A DNA stretch of 64,000 bases from Limnohabitans sp. TEGF004. GTDB taxonomy: Bacteria > Pseudomonadota > Gammaproteobacteria > Burkholderiales > Burkholderiaceae_C. The stretch is taken from assembly GCF_027924965.1 (NCBI RefSeq), contig NZ_AP027056.1, positions 1,674,001-1,738,000 of the forward strand. Reading direction: 5' to 3'. Of this stretch, positions 56,019-63,924 are shown piece by piece. Under the pieces are notes generated by a model, which saw nothing but the letters and a program-made list of their open reading frames with translations, was not told the origin of the DNA and made no database searches. Both the position numbers and the translations under genes were made by a program. The first letter of the stretch is position 1. Every line of letters begins with the position of its first letter.

Positions 56019-57217
56019 GCCAAGTCCTTGAAGTCATCAGGCACAACAGGCTCGCCCGCAGGTTCCGCGAGGGCCGAAGCTAGATCTGTTGGAGAATTAG
56101 ATGCTGATGCATCCGGCCAAGCTAGAACCTGCTCGTTGAAAGCCGTAAAGTCCATCTTCTGATTGTCTGGAAGGACCAGGCATTTGACGTTGCGATGCCC
56201 TTTGAAGGCATCCTCCATGGCTGAGTGAGAACTCGCGTTGTAGCAACACACAAAGACCTGCAAGCGAGGATTAGAGAGCGACCGCATTACGAGATGTAGG
56301 ATGTGCTCGTCTGCAAATGAAAAGCCAAATGTGATGAGCACAGCATTGGGCTTTTCAAGCTCGTAGCTGAGCAATCTCAGCATTTGGTAGTAATGCTCAT
56401 CGTAGACTGTCTCATGAAATTTCCACTTCGACGGATTGACGATTGGAATTTCCTTGTACTTCGACCAAAAGGCATTCATCTCATCGTCAGAGAAATCTGT
56501 ATGTGGCAAATCTATGAGCTCTGTATCCTGCTTCTCGAGCGCTGCGGAGAATGGCTGCAATGTTGCAGCTTGACCTGCGTCAAGCAGGTCTGCGCGCCCC
56601 GACAAGTCGTAGTTAACCAGAATCGAGTTTCCACTCTTGCTCCAATAGACTGAACCATGCAGATGGATCAAGTTGATTTGGGGAACACTGGCTTGATACC
56701 TATCAAATACGCCCGAATGGCAAAGGTAGGACCCAAAGTTGCGCGCTTGCAAGATGCGCTTCGTGAACCCACGAGTGCCATCGTTAAGCACAAAGTCGGT
56801 ATGCCCTTCTTTGATAAGCGCGTCGGCGACAAGCGGGAAGCACCCGTCGTAGTTCGTAGTAAACACGTTGCACTTTCTGTCAAGCGCCTTGCGACGCTTT
56901 ACCATCTCTAGCGCAGTGTTCAAGAAGATCCGGTAGTTGTTAATCGTCTTTGCACCTTCCTCCGTGGCGGAGGCGCTCTCAAGAGTCATCTTCTCCGCAG
57001 GCCTGATACAAGAGGCGTAGTAGTGCATGAATAGAGCCACCAACTTATTGTTCGCGCCCTCGTGCTCAAAATTGTTAGCAAGTTCCTCAAGCGAGTAGCG
57101 GGTGTCGCCCTCCCCTTTCCGCATCTTCAGCTGAAGCGTCGGGAGTAAGCCAGACGAGGCGCCTGAGCCGAACAAAAAATTAATATCCTTATCGTAGATG
57201 TCGCCGATTGAAATCAT
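56015..57217 (-). CDS. SIR2-family NADase of a SIR2-HerA defence system
   Basis: A 400-residue protein from the ATG at 57217, chosen for the strong AAGGGAGAGG site; an ATG at 57298 is less likely. The Rossmann NAD pocket starts with FLFGSGASSG (GSGAS at 17-21), TTNYD lies at 120-124, and the probable catalytic His187 in HLHGS. Prokaryotic SIR2 effectors of this size hydrolyse NAD when triggered by infection. herA follows with a 4-base overlap. The C-terminal third (about 330-400) ends in an acidic, Pro-rich tail. Confidence 0.92.
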   Translation of the reverse strand: MISIGDIYDKDINFLFGSGASSGLLPTLQLKMRKGEGDTRYSLEELANNFEHEGANNKLVALFMHYYASCIRPAEKMTLESASATEEGAKTINNYRIFLNTALEMVKRRKALDRKCNVFTTNYDGCFPLVADALIKEGHTDFVLNDGTRGFTKRILQARNFGSYLCHSGVFDRYQASVPQINLIHLHGSVYWSKSGNSILVNYDLSGRADLLDAGQAATLQPFSAALEKQDTELIDLPHTDFSDDEMNAFWSKYKEIPIVNPSKWKFHETVYDEHYYQMLRLLSYELEKPNAVLITFGFSFADEHILHLVMRSLSNPRLQVFVCCYNASSHSAMEDAFKGHRNVKCLVLPDNQKMDFTAFNEQVLAWPDASASNSPTDLASALAEPAGEPVVPDDFKDLA

Positions 57218-57483
57218 TGGCCTCTCCCTTTCATCCTTATATAGAGCTTGGATAGCTCCATGGATATTAGCTGTTACCGGGAAGCCTCTGACTAGCACGC
57301 CGCAGCCGTCGAATGTCCGGTGATGATGATTGAGGTCGCTCAGACCGCCGAGCGCTAGTGACTTAGATCAGCCTAATGCCTACATTCAAATGAAAAATTT
57401 ACTGTCCGCAGTTTGTAACTACACGATGAACGAATAAATCTAAGGCGGCAAATTCCTTATCGAATCCCCAACAGATTCAAGGA

Positions 57484-58707
57484 TCAGCCGTGTCCCATCT
57501 CAGTATGAAATCCAATCGATTCGGCAAGCCACCGAGTCAGAGAGCTATCAAACCTAAGGTGAGCGCGCAAAGTTCGATCGACCCGAACCGAAAAACAATC
57601 TCTGCCCCCTGGTGGCCAAGGCTTGAAATCAAGGCCTGGAATGCTGGTGGATTGCGCCAGCAGATTTCGGGTTTTATCCCACTTCTTGCGAGCATGCGAA
57701 GGAAGCTTTCGCAACTTCTTGAGAAATTCAGTGCTCTCTTCTGCAATCTCAACCGAGCAGATCAGGAAAAAAGGCAAATTGCCTAGCCCATATTTAGCCT
57801 GATCCATCAATACATGCACAGGACAGCGTGCCAATTCGTACGTACGAAATGCTGGATAGAGATGGTGCATTTCAAGCCCATACGCAGGGGGAGCTCCAAG
57901 GGCCGCCTCCCACACAGCCTGGCCATGATCAAGCATTCGTGCTTCTAAATCGTGACGACTGCCCACCAGTTTGTAGCCGTCGCGATATCCGGGTGGCAGA
58001 AGACGCGAATGCTCCGTCACCCCCTTACTTGCGGCGCGCGAAGCGCTGTCACGTGCAAAACGCAGATCTCTCAACTGAGCTGCCGTTGCAAGTTGCTCTT
58101 CCACCAGATGAATTTCAGACCAGGCATTGCTGTTATCTCGCGCAGGCCAATAGATAGGACGTTGCAATGCCAGTTCGAGTTGCGCAACTCCGACGTCTGC
58201 TGCGAAATGAAAGCGTTCATGAGCCAAGATTGAACGCATTGCGATGTTGAGTTTTTGCTCTGCGGAAATATCCACCCCAGCAAGAGCCTGCATCGCATAA
58301 GCTGCAACCCCCGTCACTGGGACATATATGCCCCACTGGTATTGGCGCTGATGAAATCCCATGTACCATCCAAATGCATCAATTCCGCGCACCAAGGACA
58401 AACGCTCGTACTCTTTTCCGTTCGCCCCGGCGAGTTGTCGAAGAACATCATTGGAGTCAGCTTCATCAGGAAACCAAAAAACTGGCGTACCTGCCGTTGC
58501 CTGCTCCGTATCACGATCACTATCGTCGGCAGGCAAAATGGAAGAATCCAAGACTTCAATCTCTGGTTTTTCTTGAAACCTCTGAATCTGCTCAGCAAGC
58601 TGACCGCCTGGTCCATCTCCTTCAGGATATGGGTTTCCACGACGGGCGCCCGGAATTGCATCCAAACTAGAAATGAGAGTCGTCAGTCGGGGATAAATCG
58701 GCGTCAT
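57484..58707 (-). CDS. unknown protein: HExxH metallopeptidase-like domain with C-terminal RelE/ParE-like domain
   Basis: A 407-residue protein. Residues 163-167 read HERFH, an exact HExxH zinc-protease motif in a helix (LAHERFHFAAD), with Glu203/204 in LVEEQLATA about 36 residues on as a possible third ligand (gluzincin pattern). The last 55 residues resemble the RelE/ParE toxin fold: IPGLDFKPW, FSVRVDRTLRAHLR (372-385) and ESIGFHTEMGHG, cf. the SvRv..yRa and iG.H..Y pattern of that family. Neither domain is certain. I know of no named family with this layout. It lies in the island, 266 bases from sir2. Confidence 0.6.
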   Translation of the reverse strand: MTPIYPRLTTLISSLDAIPGARRGNPYPEGDGPGGQLAEQIQRFQEKPEIEVLDSSILPADDSDRDTEQATAGTPVFWFPDEADSNDVLRQLAGANGKEYERLSLVRGIDAFGWYMGFHQRQYQWGIYVPVTGVAAYAMQALAGVDISAEQKLNIAMRSILAHERFHFAADVGVAQLELALQRPIYWPARDNSNAWSEIHLVEEQLATAAQLRDLRFARDSASRAASKGVTEHSRLLPPGYRDGYKLVGSRHDLEARMLDHGQAVWEAALGAPPAYGLEMHHLYPAFRTYELARCPVHVLMDQAKYGLGNLPFFLICSVEIAEESTEFLKKLRKLPSHARKKWDKTRNLLAQSTSIPGLDFKPWPPGGRDCFSVRVDRTLRAHLRFDSSLTRWLAESIGFHTEMGHG

Positions 58708-58910
58708 CGCTGAATCAAGAATTAGGGTTTCTACAGTCTATCAAGGCCTGCAAGAATTTTGTTCTGTTGATTTAGAAACTCATTTGCCTAATTTCATCTG
58801 AATCAGATTTATCAAATTTTCTAAACCTCCACGCTTCAAACATGCCTTGAATCGAACTTGCTCTTTTTGAGGCTTTGATGCTGACTGCCATTGACTAGTG
58901 ATGGTCAATG

Positions 58911-59519
58911 CTAAGCCCTCTTCCTCAGTGATTTGGTTTCGGGAGCTTTCTCAATTTCTATGCAAACCGTCAGAAAATACGAGCCGATCCAACCTTGATG
59001 GACTTGCACGTATCCTTTTCGGAACTCAGGACCACCCCATGGATCCCACTCTGCAGAGAAACTCCATAATTCGAAATCTTTATAAGTGCTGTCTAGAAAT
59101 TTTCTCCACCCTTTGTTTAGATGACCAAAGGGAACAATAGGCACGGCACCAAGAGGATCTCGAACAATTTCGCGCGCCTCAATCTCTTGGACGGTTAATT
59201 TTTCTATTAGGTTTTTCCTCTGTATTTCAAAAATAGGTTCGTTCGGCCATCCCGTTTTTTCGCGTTGAAATAAGCTCCCATGCTCTTTCAACTTTAGGTA
59301 AAGAAGTCCAGGCCATACGACAGCCCCAATAGCGAAGAACAGTACCGGGGCAATGAACTCACTCATTACAACTTTTAAAAAGTGAGACTTTTGCACAGCA
59401 GTAGATCGCAATATGTTTTTCAACGCATCGTCGTTTTTCTTTTCATGCCACTTGTTCTCAAAAAACATCCAGACAGATAGGATTAGCCCTAAACCTAAAT
59501 ACAAATTCACGTAGCTCAT
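58911..59519 (-). CDS. unknown membrane-anchored protein
   Basis: A 202-residue protein with two hydrophobic segments (about 4-20 and 54-76) and a soluble C-terminal part rich in aromatic residues (WRKFLDSTYKDFELWSFSAEWDPWGG). The second segment ends in Pro/Gly, then a charged region. No family recognised. Its ribosome site AAGGAGT overlaps the stop of the preceding 160-residue gene, whose stop is 2 bases before its ATG, so the two are translationally coupled. Confidence 0.7.
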   Translation of the reverse strand: MSYVNLYLGLGLILSVWMFFENKWHEKKNDDALKNILRSTAVQKSHFLKVVMSEFIAPVLFFAIGAVVWPGLLYLKLKEHGSLFQREKTGWPNEPIFEIQRKNLIEKLTVQEIEAREIVRDPLGAVPIVPFGHLNKGWRKFLDSTYKDFELWSFSAEWDPWGGPEFRKGYVQVHQGWIGSYFLTVCIEIEKAPETKSLRKRA

Positions 59520-59521
59520 GA

Positions 59522-60004
59522 CTACTCCTTAGACTTTGCACTAAAGATGGTCATTGCTGCGACTCCATAACCATCTGGAGCATCATGATCTGCAGTTCCA
59601 TTTTGTTTTATGGTTTGCTGTGTAACAACACCGCGCTCAATCGTCAGCAATAGATCTCGCTCGTAAGTGCTGCCATATCCCATGTGAACATATTCAAGTT
59701 GACGCCCCTGTGGGAGGCGAATTTTCCCGCTGAACCAATGCGCAAACACTCGACGACTGAATCCAGGGAATACCGTCTCAAGACTAGCTTTTCGCCCCCC
59801 GTCAAGACTGCCGTTCAATCCAATCAGATACAACCGGTCAGCAACGATCTCCCACGATCCAACGTACCCTCTCCAAAGTGCGGTGCAAGTCATCTCAAAA
59901 TTTGGTGACTCACCACCCATCAAAAAATAGTCAGACAGTGGATTAGTACACATTGCATATTCTTCGCCTTGATATCGAAGACGTTCAGGAATTTGTGCTG
60001 TCAT
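59522..60004 (-). CDS. conserved hypothetical protein, small soluble
   Basis: A 160-residue protein beginning MTAQIPERLRYQGEEYAMCTNPLSDYF. It is rich in beta-type sequence: CTALWRGYVGSWEIVADRLYLIGLNGSL and PQGRQLEYVHMGYGSTYERDLLL. I recognise the pattern as a conserved protein of scattered bacterial occurrence, but cannot name a family or function. It overlaps nothing and is coupled to the membrane protein downstream. No signal peptide or membrane segment. Confidence 0.75.
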   Translation of the reverse strand: MTAQIPERLRYQGEEYAMCTNPLSDYFLMGGESPNFEMTCTALWRGYVGSWEIVADRLYLIGLNGSLDGGRKASLETVFPGFSRRVFAHWFSGKIRLPQGRQLEYVHMGYGSTYERDLLLTIERGVVTQQTIKQNGTADHDAPDGYGVAAMTIFSAKSKE

Positions 60005-60043
60005 CTTTTTCTTTCTGTTTTTATTGATATGGGAAGACCTAGT

Positions 60044-60583
60044 TCACGTCGAGATCTGTTGCTCATCAATCAGTCCTGTTTCTAATTCCAGTGCCGATTG
60101 ATATTGCGCTCGCATTTCTTCACTAGGAACACAAATTCGCACTAGCTCAATAGGACTGCTATTCCCTGAAAACAGATGTAGCGCCCTCGCAGTTATCCTT
60201 GAAGCGAGCAAGGCTGGAAACTTAAACATCCCGGTGCCGATTGCTGGCAACGCGATGGACTTAATGCTGTTTTGTTGTGCAACTCGAAGGGCTGAAAGAA
60301 TTGCAAAAGACATGTAACGCTCTGGTTCAGCGTTATTGATGTAATGCGCAGACCTAACGTGGATGACCCATTTGTTTGGCAAGTCGAATCCAGGAGTGAT
60401 AAGCGCGCTCCCCAGCTCCAGTGGGGCAAACGGTTTGCAAAACTCCTCAAGTCTTGGACCTGCCGCTGTATGAATAGCACCGGCGACACCAGAACCTAGT
60501 CTCAAATTTGCATTGGCTGAGTTGACCACTGCCTCAACATCAAGTTGTTTGACGATGTTTCCAACCAAAACTTCAAATCTCAT
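60044..60583 (-). CDS. macro-domain (ADP-ribose-binding) protein
   Basis: A 179-residue protein from the ATG at 60583, nearly all one macro domain. GNIVKQLDVEAVVNSANANLRLGSGVAGAIHTAAG carries the Asn residues and Gly-rich loop that hold ADP-ribose; ALPAIGTGMFKFP is the second phosphate loop. Such proteins bind or remove ADP-ribose from proteins, nucleic acids or O-acetyl-ADP-ribose. It stands 40 bases before the 160-residue gene on the same strand and may be co-transcribed. Confidence 0.88.
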   Translation of the reverse strand: MRFEVLVGNIVKQLDVEAVVNSANANLRLGSGVAGAIHTAAGPRLEEFCKPFAPLELGSALITPGFDLPNKWVIHVRSAHYINNAEPERYMSFAILSALRVAQQNSIKSIALPAIGTGMFKFPALLASRITARALHLFSGNSSPIELVRICVPSEEMRAQYQSALELETGLIDEQQIST

Positions 60584-60750
60584 CACCCACTCCCCATTTC
60601 TGTTGAATTGAGTGTCATTGGGTCAAGGCTCAAGAGATGAGCCTAGGAAGAGATTTCTCGTTTTACTGGTCAAAATTACAGGCTACAGGCTCACGTCAGT
60701 AGCCTCTAGTTCTGGAAACTGTCCCCGCTACAACTTATAAGGTGAGGATC

Positions 60751-60993
60751 ATGCTGCTTTCAGTCCTACTAATTTGGCTAGAACTCTTGATGGTTTTAGG
60801 GGCAACTAATGCTCAAATTACTGATAATTCAGATAAGGCACACATAGAATTTAGAAGCAATGAATTAAAAAGAACTCACTCTGAGGTCAAATTCATACAA
60901 ATAGAGTTCGGAATTGAGTACGCACCTAAGAAATTAAGCCGGAGAGAAAAATTGTCGCTAGCCCTCACAAACGCTATCTCAGATAACCAATAA
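60751..60993 (+). CDS. small protein with N-terminal hydrophobic segment
   Basis: About 80 residues from the ATG at 60751, which has AAGGTGAGG 3-11 bases upstream; a GTG at 60742 is the alternative. Residues 1-22 are hydrophobic (signal or anchor, MLLSVLLIWLELLMVLGATNA), the remainder charged. It diverges from the macro gene and precedes the WYL regulator by 22 bases. No family recognised. It may be a spurious frame, since it is short and AT-rich. Confidence 0.42.
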   Translation: MLLSVLLIWLELLMVLGATNAQITDNSDKAHIEFRSNELKRTHSEVKFIQIEFGIEYAPKKLSRREKLSLALTNAISDNQ

Positions 60994-61015
60994 TCTATCG
61001 AAATAAGCAGAAAAC

Positions 61016-61990
61016 ATGAGTGAAATTGACCGCCTCTACAGCTACAAGACCCTACTTACAGGTCGGCGGGCCGTTCCACGTCATGAAATCCTAACCAAGC
61101 TGGAAATAAGCCCCGCGACTTTCAAGCGTGACATCGCAAAGTTGAGGGACAGACTCAACATTCCGATCGTATTTGACCGTGACCTTGGCGGCTATCGAAT
61201 AGAACAACTTGATTCGAGAGAAGAACTTCCTGGTCTTTGGTTCAGCCAAGACGAAATACTTGCGTTGCTCACTATTCAAAGCATGCTTGATCAACTTGAG
61301 CCCGGATTACTTGGCCCCAAACTAAAACCATTGCAAAAGCGCTTAGATGACATGCTGAGCTCAAAGGGGATTGACTCTCAGACTCTTTCACAGCGAGTAA
61401 GGCTAGTTCACGCTGGCAAGCGGCGCCTACATCTGAAGTCCTTTGAACAGATTGCAAAGGCTGTATTCGAGCGCAGACAACTCAAAATTCAGCATTTCAA
61501 TAGGCAAAACGGAAACTGCGTTGAACGGACAATTTCACCCCAGCAACTGGTCCACTACAGAGATAACTGGTACGTGGATGCGTGGTGCCACCTGCGAGGA
61601 GAAATTCGAAGTTTTGCAGTAGATGCAATTCCAGCTTGTGAAGTTCTGACGAATTCAGCAAAGGATATTGATTTGCAAGCAATGCGCCAGCAGCTTGACG
61701 GCGGCTATGGGATCTTTGGAGGCAGACCTACATCTTGGGCCACATTAAGGTTCTCGCCCAAGCGAACTGACTGGGTGAAAAACGAAATGTGGCACCCGGA
61801 ACAAAGAACCGAACTATTAGCTGACGGCAGCTTCACTCTCAGCATCCCCTACTCAGATGAGCGAGAGTTACTGGGAGACATTCTTCGTTACGGGGCAGAC
61901 GCCGAAGTAATCGAACCAAAAAAGTTACGCAACCAAATCTCCGATGAACTGGATAAAGCCGCTAAGCTTTACAGAACGTCATCACATTAA
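61016..61990 (+). CDS. WYL-domain transcriptional regulator
   Basis: A 324-residue protein. An N-terminal HTH (about 3-55, YKTLLTGRRAVPRHEILTKLEISPATFKRDIAKLRDRLNI) precedes the WYL domain (about 140-215: LKIQHFNRQNG, ISPQQLVHYRDNWYVDAWCHLRGEIRSFAVDAI), followed by a WCX-like C-terminal part. WYL regulators bind nucleic-acid ligands and commonly control defence operons (BrxR/CapW type). It lies upstream of the P-loop ATPase gene with 38 bases between, so it is probably its regulator. Confidence 0.87.
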   Translation: MSEIDRLYSYKTLLTGRRAVPRHEILTKLEISPATFKRDIAKLRDRLNIPIVFDRDLGGYRIEQLDSREELPGLWFSQDEILALLTIQSMLDQLEPGLLGPKLKPLQKRLDDMLSSKGIDSQTLSQRVRLVHAGKRRLHLKSFEQIAKAVFERRQLKIQHFNRQNGNCVERTISPQQLVHYRDNWYVDAWCHLRGEIRSFAVDAIPACEVLTNSAKDIDLQAMRQQLDGGYGIFGGRPTSWATLRFSPKRTDWVKNEMWHPEQRTELLADGSFTLSIPYSDERELLGDILRYGADAEVIEPKKLRNQISDELDKAAKLYRTSSH

Positions 61991-62000
61991 TTAGAAAACT

Positions 62001-62012
62001 CCCCAACAGGGG
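62001..62012 (+). promoter_or_regulatory. small hairpin ahead of the TTG-started ATPase gene
   Basis: CCCC-AACA-GGGG forms a 4-base GC stem 16 bases before the TTG start, close to the ribosome site. It could limit translation, but a 4-base stem is weak evidence. Confidence 0.3.
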
Positions 62013-62028
62013 GCCTCGGAGTCAAAAA

Positions 62029-63924
62029 TTGACTGAAATCATTACAACTTCCACTGAAACTGGTCCACCACCAGCAAGCGCATGGGTTCGCTTCTTACGA
62101 ACCTATGGACCAACGCCTAACAACTTGACGATGTTTGACGAATACGTTGCAGGAGCGGTAGGAAGAGCAAAGGTTCAACCCATCACCCTCAGTGCGCCGA
62201 TGCTAGAGCAAATGAAACAGCACATTGCCTCCGGTCGACCTGGCTCAATGCTGATTGCAGGGACTGCAGGGGATGGCAAAACATATCATTGCCGCGCACT
62301 ATGGACCTCAATAGGAGGCAAGGAAAAAGACTGGGCAGATAAAGGCAATATTAAAGAGCATCGCCTTGCTGATGGGCGTTTAGCTGTTTTCATCAAAGAC
62401 TTAAGCGAATTCAATGGCGAAGAAAGCGATGCACCACTAGCTAGACTTGAAAAATCAGTCCTTGGCGGCGACGATTCTGAAATAGTAATCATGGCGGCAA
62501 ATCATGGCCAAGCTTTGGACCGGTTAAGAGATCTTGGACGTCGGCAAGGCCGCCCTCACCCACTTAGAAAACCGCTACAAGAATTCTTTTTACAAGCAGG
62601 TGAAGCCCCTAATCGACTAGCCGTATTTGACTTGAGTCGCAATGCTGGCCGTCAAGCTCTTGAAGAAGTAGTTGCGGCAGTTGCAAATCACGTTGAATGG
62701 AATAACTGCTCTACATGCACTCTCAAAGCTGATGGAAAAGTTTGTCCAATCTTTGAAAATCGTCAACGATTGTTAGGTCAAAGTGATGGTGGCCAATTCA
62801 GCCAGCGGCTAGGCGACTTAGTAGAAATTGCTCGACTTAACGGTCTTCATATGCCCGTTCGAGATTTGTTGGCCTTGTGCGCCAACATGATCTTAGGACA
62901 CAGAGAAGCTAAAGATGGTTTGATGTCATGTTCAGAAGTGTCGTGGATTCAAGAACAAGGTGTCATTGATCGTGCAAGCGTCTATGGCAATGCATTTGGA
63001 GCCAACTTACCAAGACGACGACTAGCAGATCGCCCTGTATTTAAAGCAATGGCAGCCTTTGGTGTCGGGAATGAAACTACTAATGGTGCAGATGGTTTAC
63101 TGGTCTATGGAAAGGATGACTCAAAACTCGCTCCATCATTCGCAAAGCTTGTAGGAAATGATCCTGTCTACGGCGCAAATGCACGACTTCTTAGCGCGCA
63201 GGATAAGTACTTAGAAGGAGAAGAAGCGGCACGAATTGAAGGTGGAGCATCCGATTTCATCAAGCTCTTAGAAGCTCAAAGACGACGACTCTTCTTCACA
63301 CTACCCAATGGCGAAGAAGGTTACCCCTATTGGTCAATGACAGTTTTCCGATTCGCAGGCGAATACCTAGAGATGCGGACCTCTCTATTGAATAAAAAAC
63401 CTGTTTCTGAACTTGTTCGAGGGCGACTAGTCAGAGGACTAAACAGAGTTATGACGGGTCTTTTGGTTGATAACGAAGATCGTATTTTTGTTGCTAGCTC
63501 AGGCGGATTTACCCAATCGAAAGTGAGTGTTCTCTGCGACACAGAAGCACCATCACGCCGACAAAACGGGATTGGACTCGCTATCAAACTTGATTCAATA
63601 ACAGATAGACCAACGTTAGACGTTGCCCTCTCTCCTGGAGCGGGAAATTCAGTGACATTCGATATAACACCTGTGAGGTTTGAGTTCTTGTCCAGAGTTG
63701 CTGATGGCGCTCTGCCGGGAAGTTTCTCCAATGAATGCTTAGAGGACATGCTAGCTTTCAAAGCAAAACTTCTTCGTAAAGCTGAATTGATACGAAACAA
63801 CAACGCACAAGACGATGACGAGGAGACGAGTGCTGACGAGGGATCAATCACCCTCAACTTTATTGACATTGAACAAGGTGGGCACGGATTTTCTCGTCCG
63901 ATCACCGTGAGGATTTCGGCATGA
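62029..63924 (+). CDS. P-loop ATPase of an unassigned, probably defence-related operon
   Basis: A 631-residue protein that starts with TTG at 62029, supported by GGAG at 62018-62021. Walker A is GTAGDGKT (78-85), the GxxGDGK[ST] type seen in DptF-like defence ATPases. AANHGQALDRLRDLG (156-170) resembles a sensor region. Cys227, Cys230 and Cys239 (CSTC..C) could bind metal. The C-terminal third has an acidic linker (DDDEETSADEG) and no recognised enzyme motif. Its stop overlaps the next gene by ATGA. I cannot assign a named system. Confidence 0.85.
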   Translation: MTEIITTSTETGPPPASAWVRFLRTYGPTPNNLTMFDEYVAGAVGRAKVQPITLSAPMLEQMKQHIASGRPGSMLIAGTAGDGKTYHCRALWTSIGGKEKDWADKGNIKEHRLADGRLAVFIKDLSEFNGEESDAPLARLEKSVLGGDDSEIVIMAANHGQALDRLRDLGRRQGRPHPLRKPLQEFFLQAGEAPNRLAVFDLSRNAGRQALEEVVAAVANHVEWNNCSTCTLKADGKVCPIFENRQRLLGQSDGGQFSQRLGDLVEIARLNGLHMPVRDLLALCANMILGHREAKDGLMSCSEVSWIQEQGVIDRASVYGNAFGANLPRRRLADRPVFKAMAAFGVGNETTNGADGLLVYGKDDSKLAPSFAKLVGNDPVYGANARLLSAQDKYLEGEEAARIEGGASDFIKLLEAQRRRLFFTLPNGEEGYPYWSMTVFRFAGEYLEMRTSLLNKKPVSELVRGRLVRGLNRVMTGLLVDNEDRIFVASSGGFTQSKVSVLCDTEAPSRRQNGIGLAIKLDSITDRPTLDVALSPGAGNSVTFDITPVRFEFLSRVADGALPGSFSNECLEDMLAFKAKLLRKAELIRNNNAQDDDEETSADEGSITLNFIDIEQGGHGFSRPITVRISA

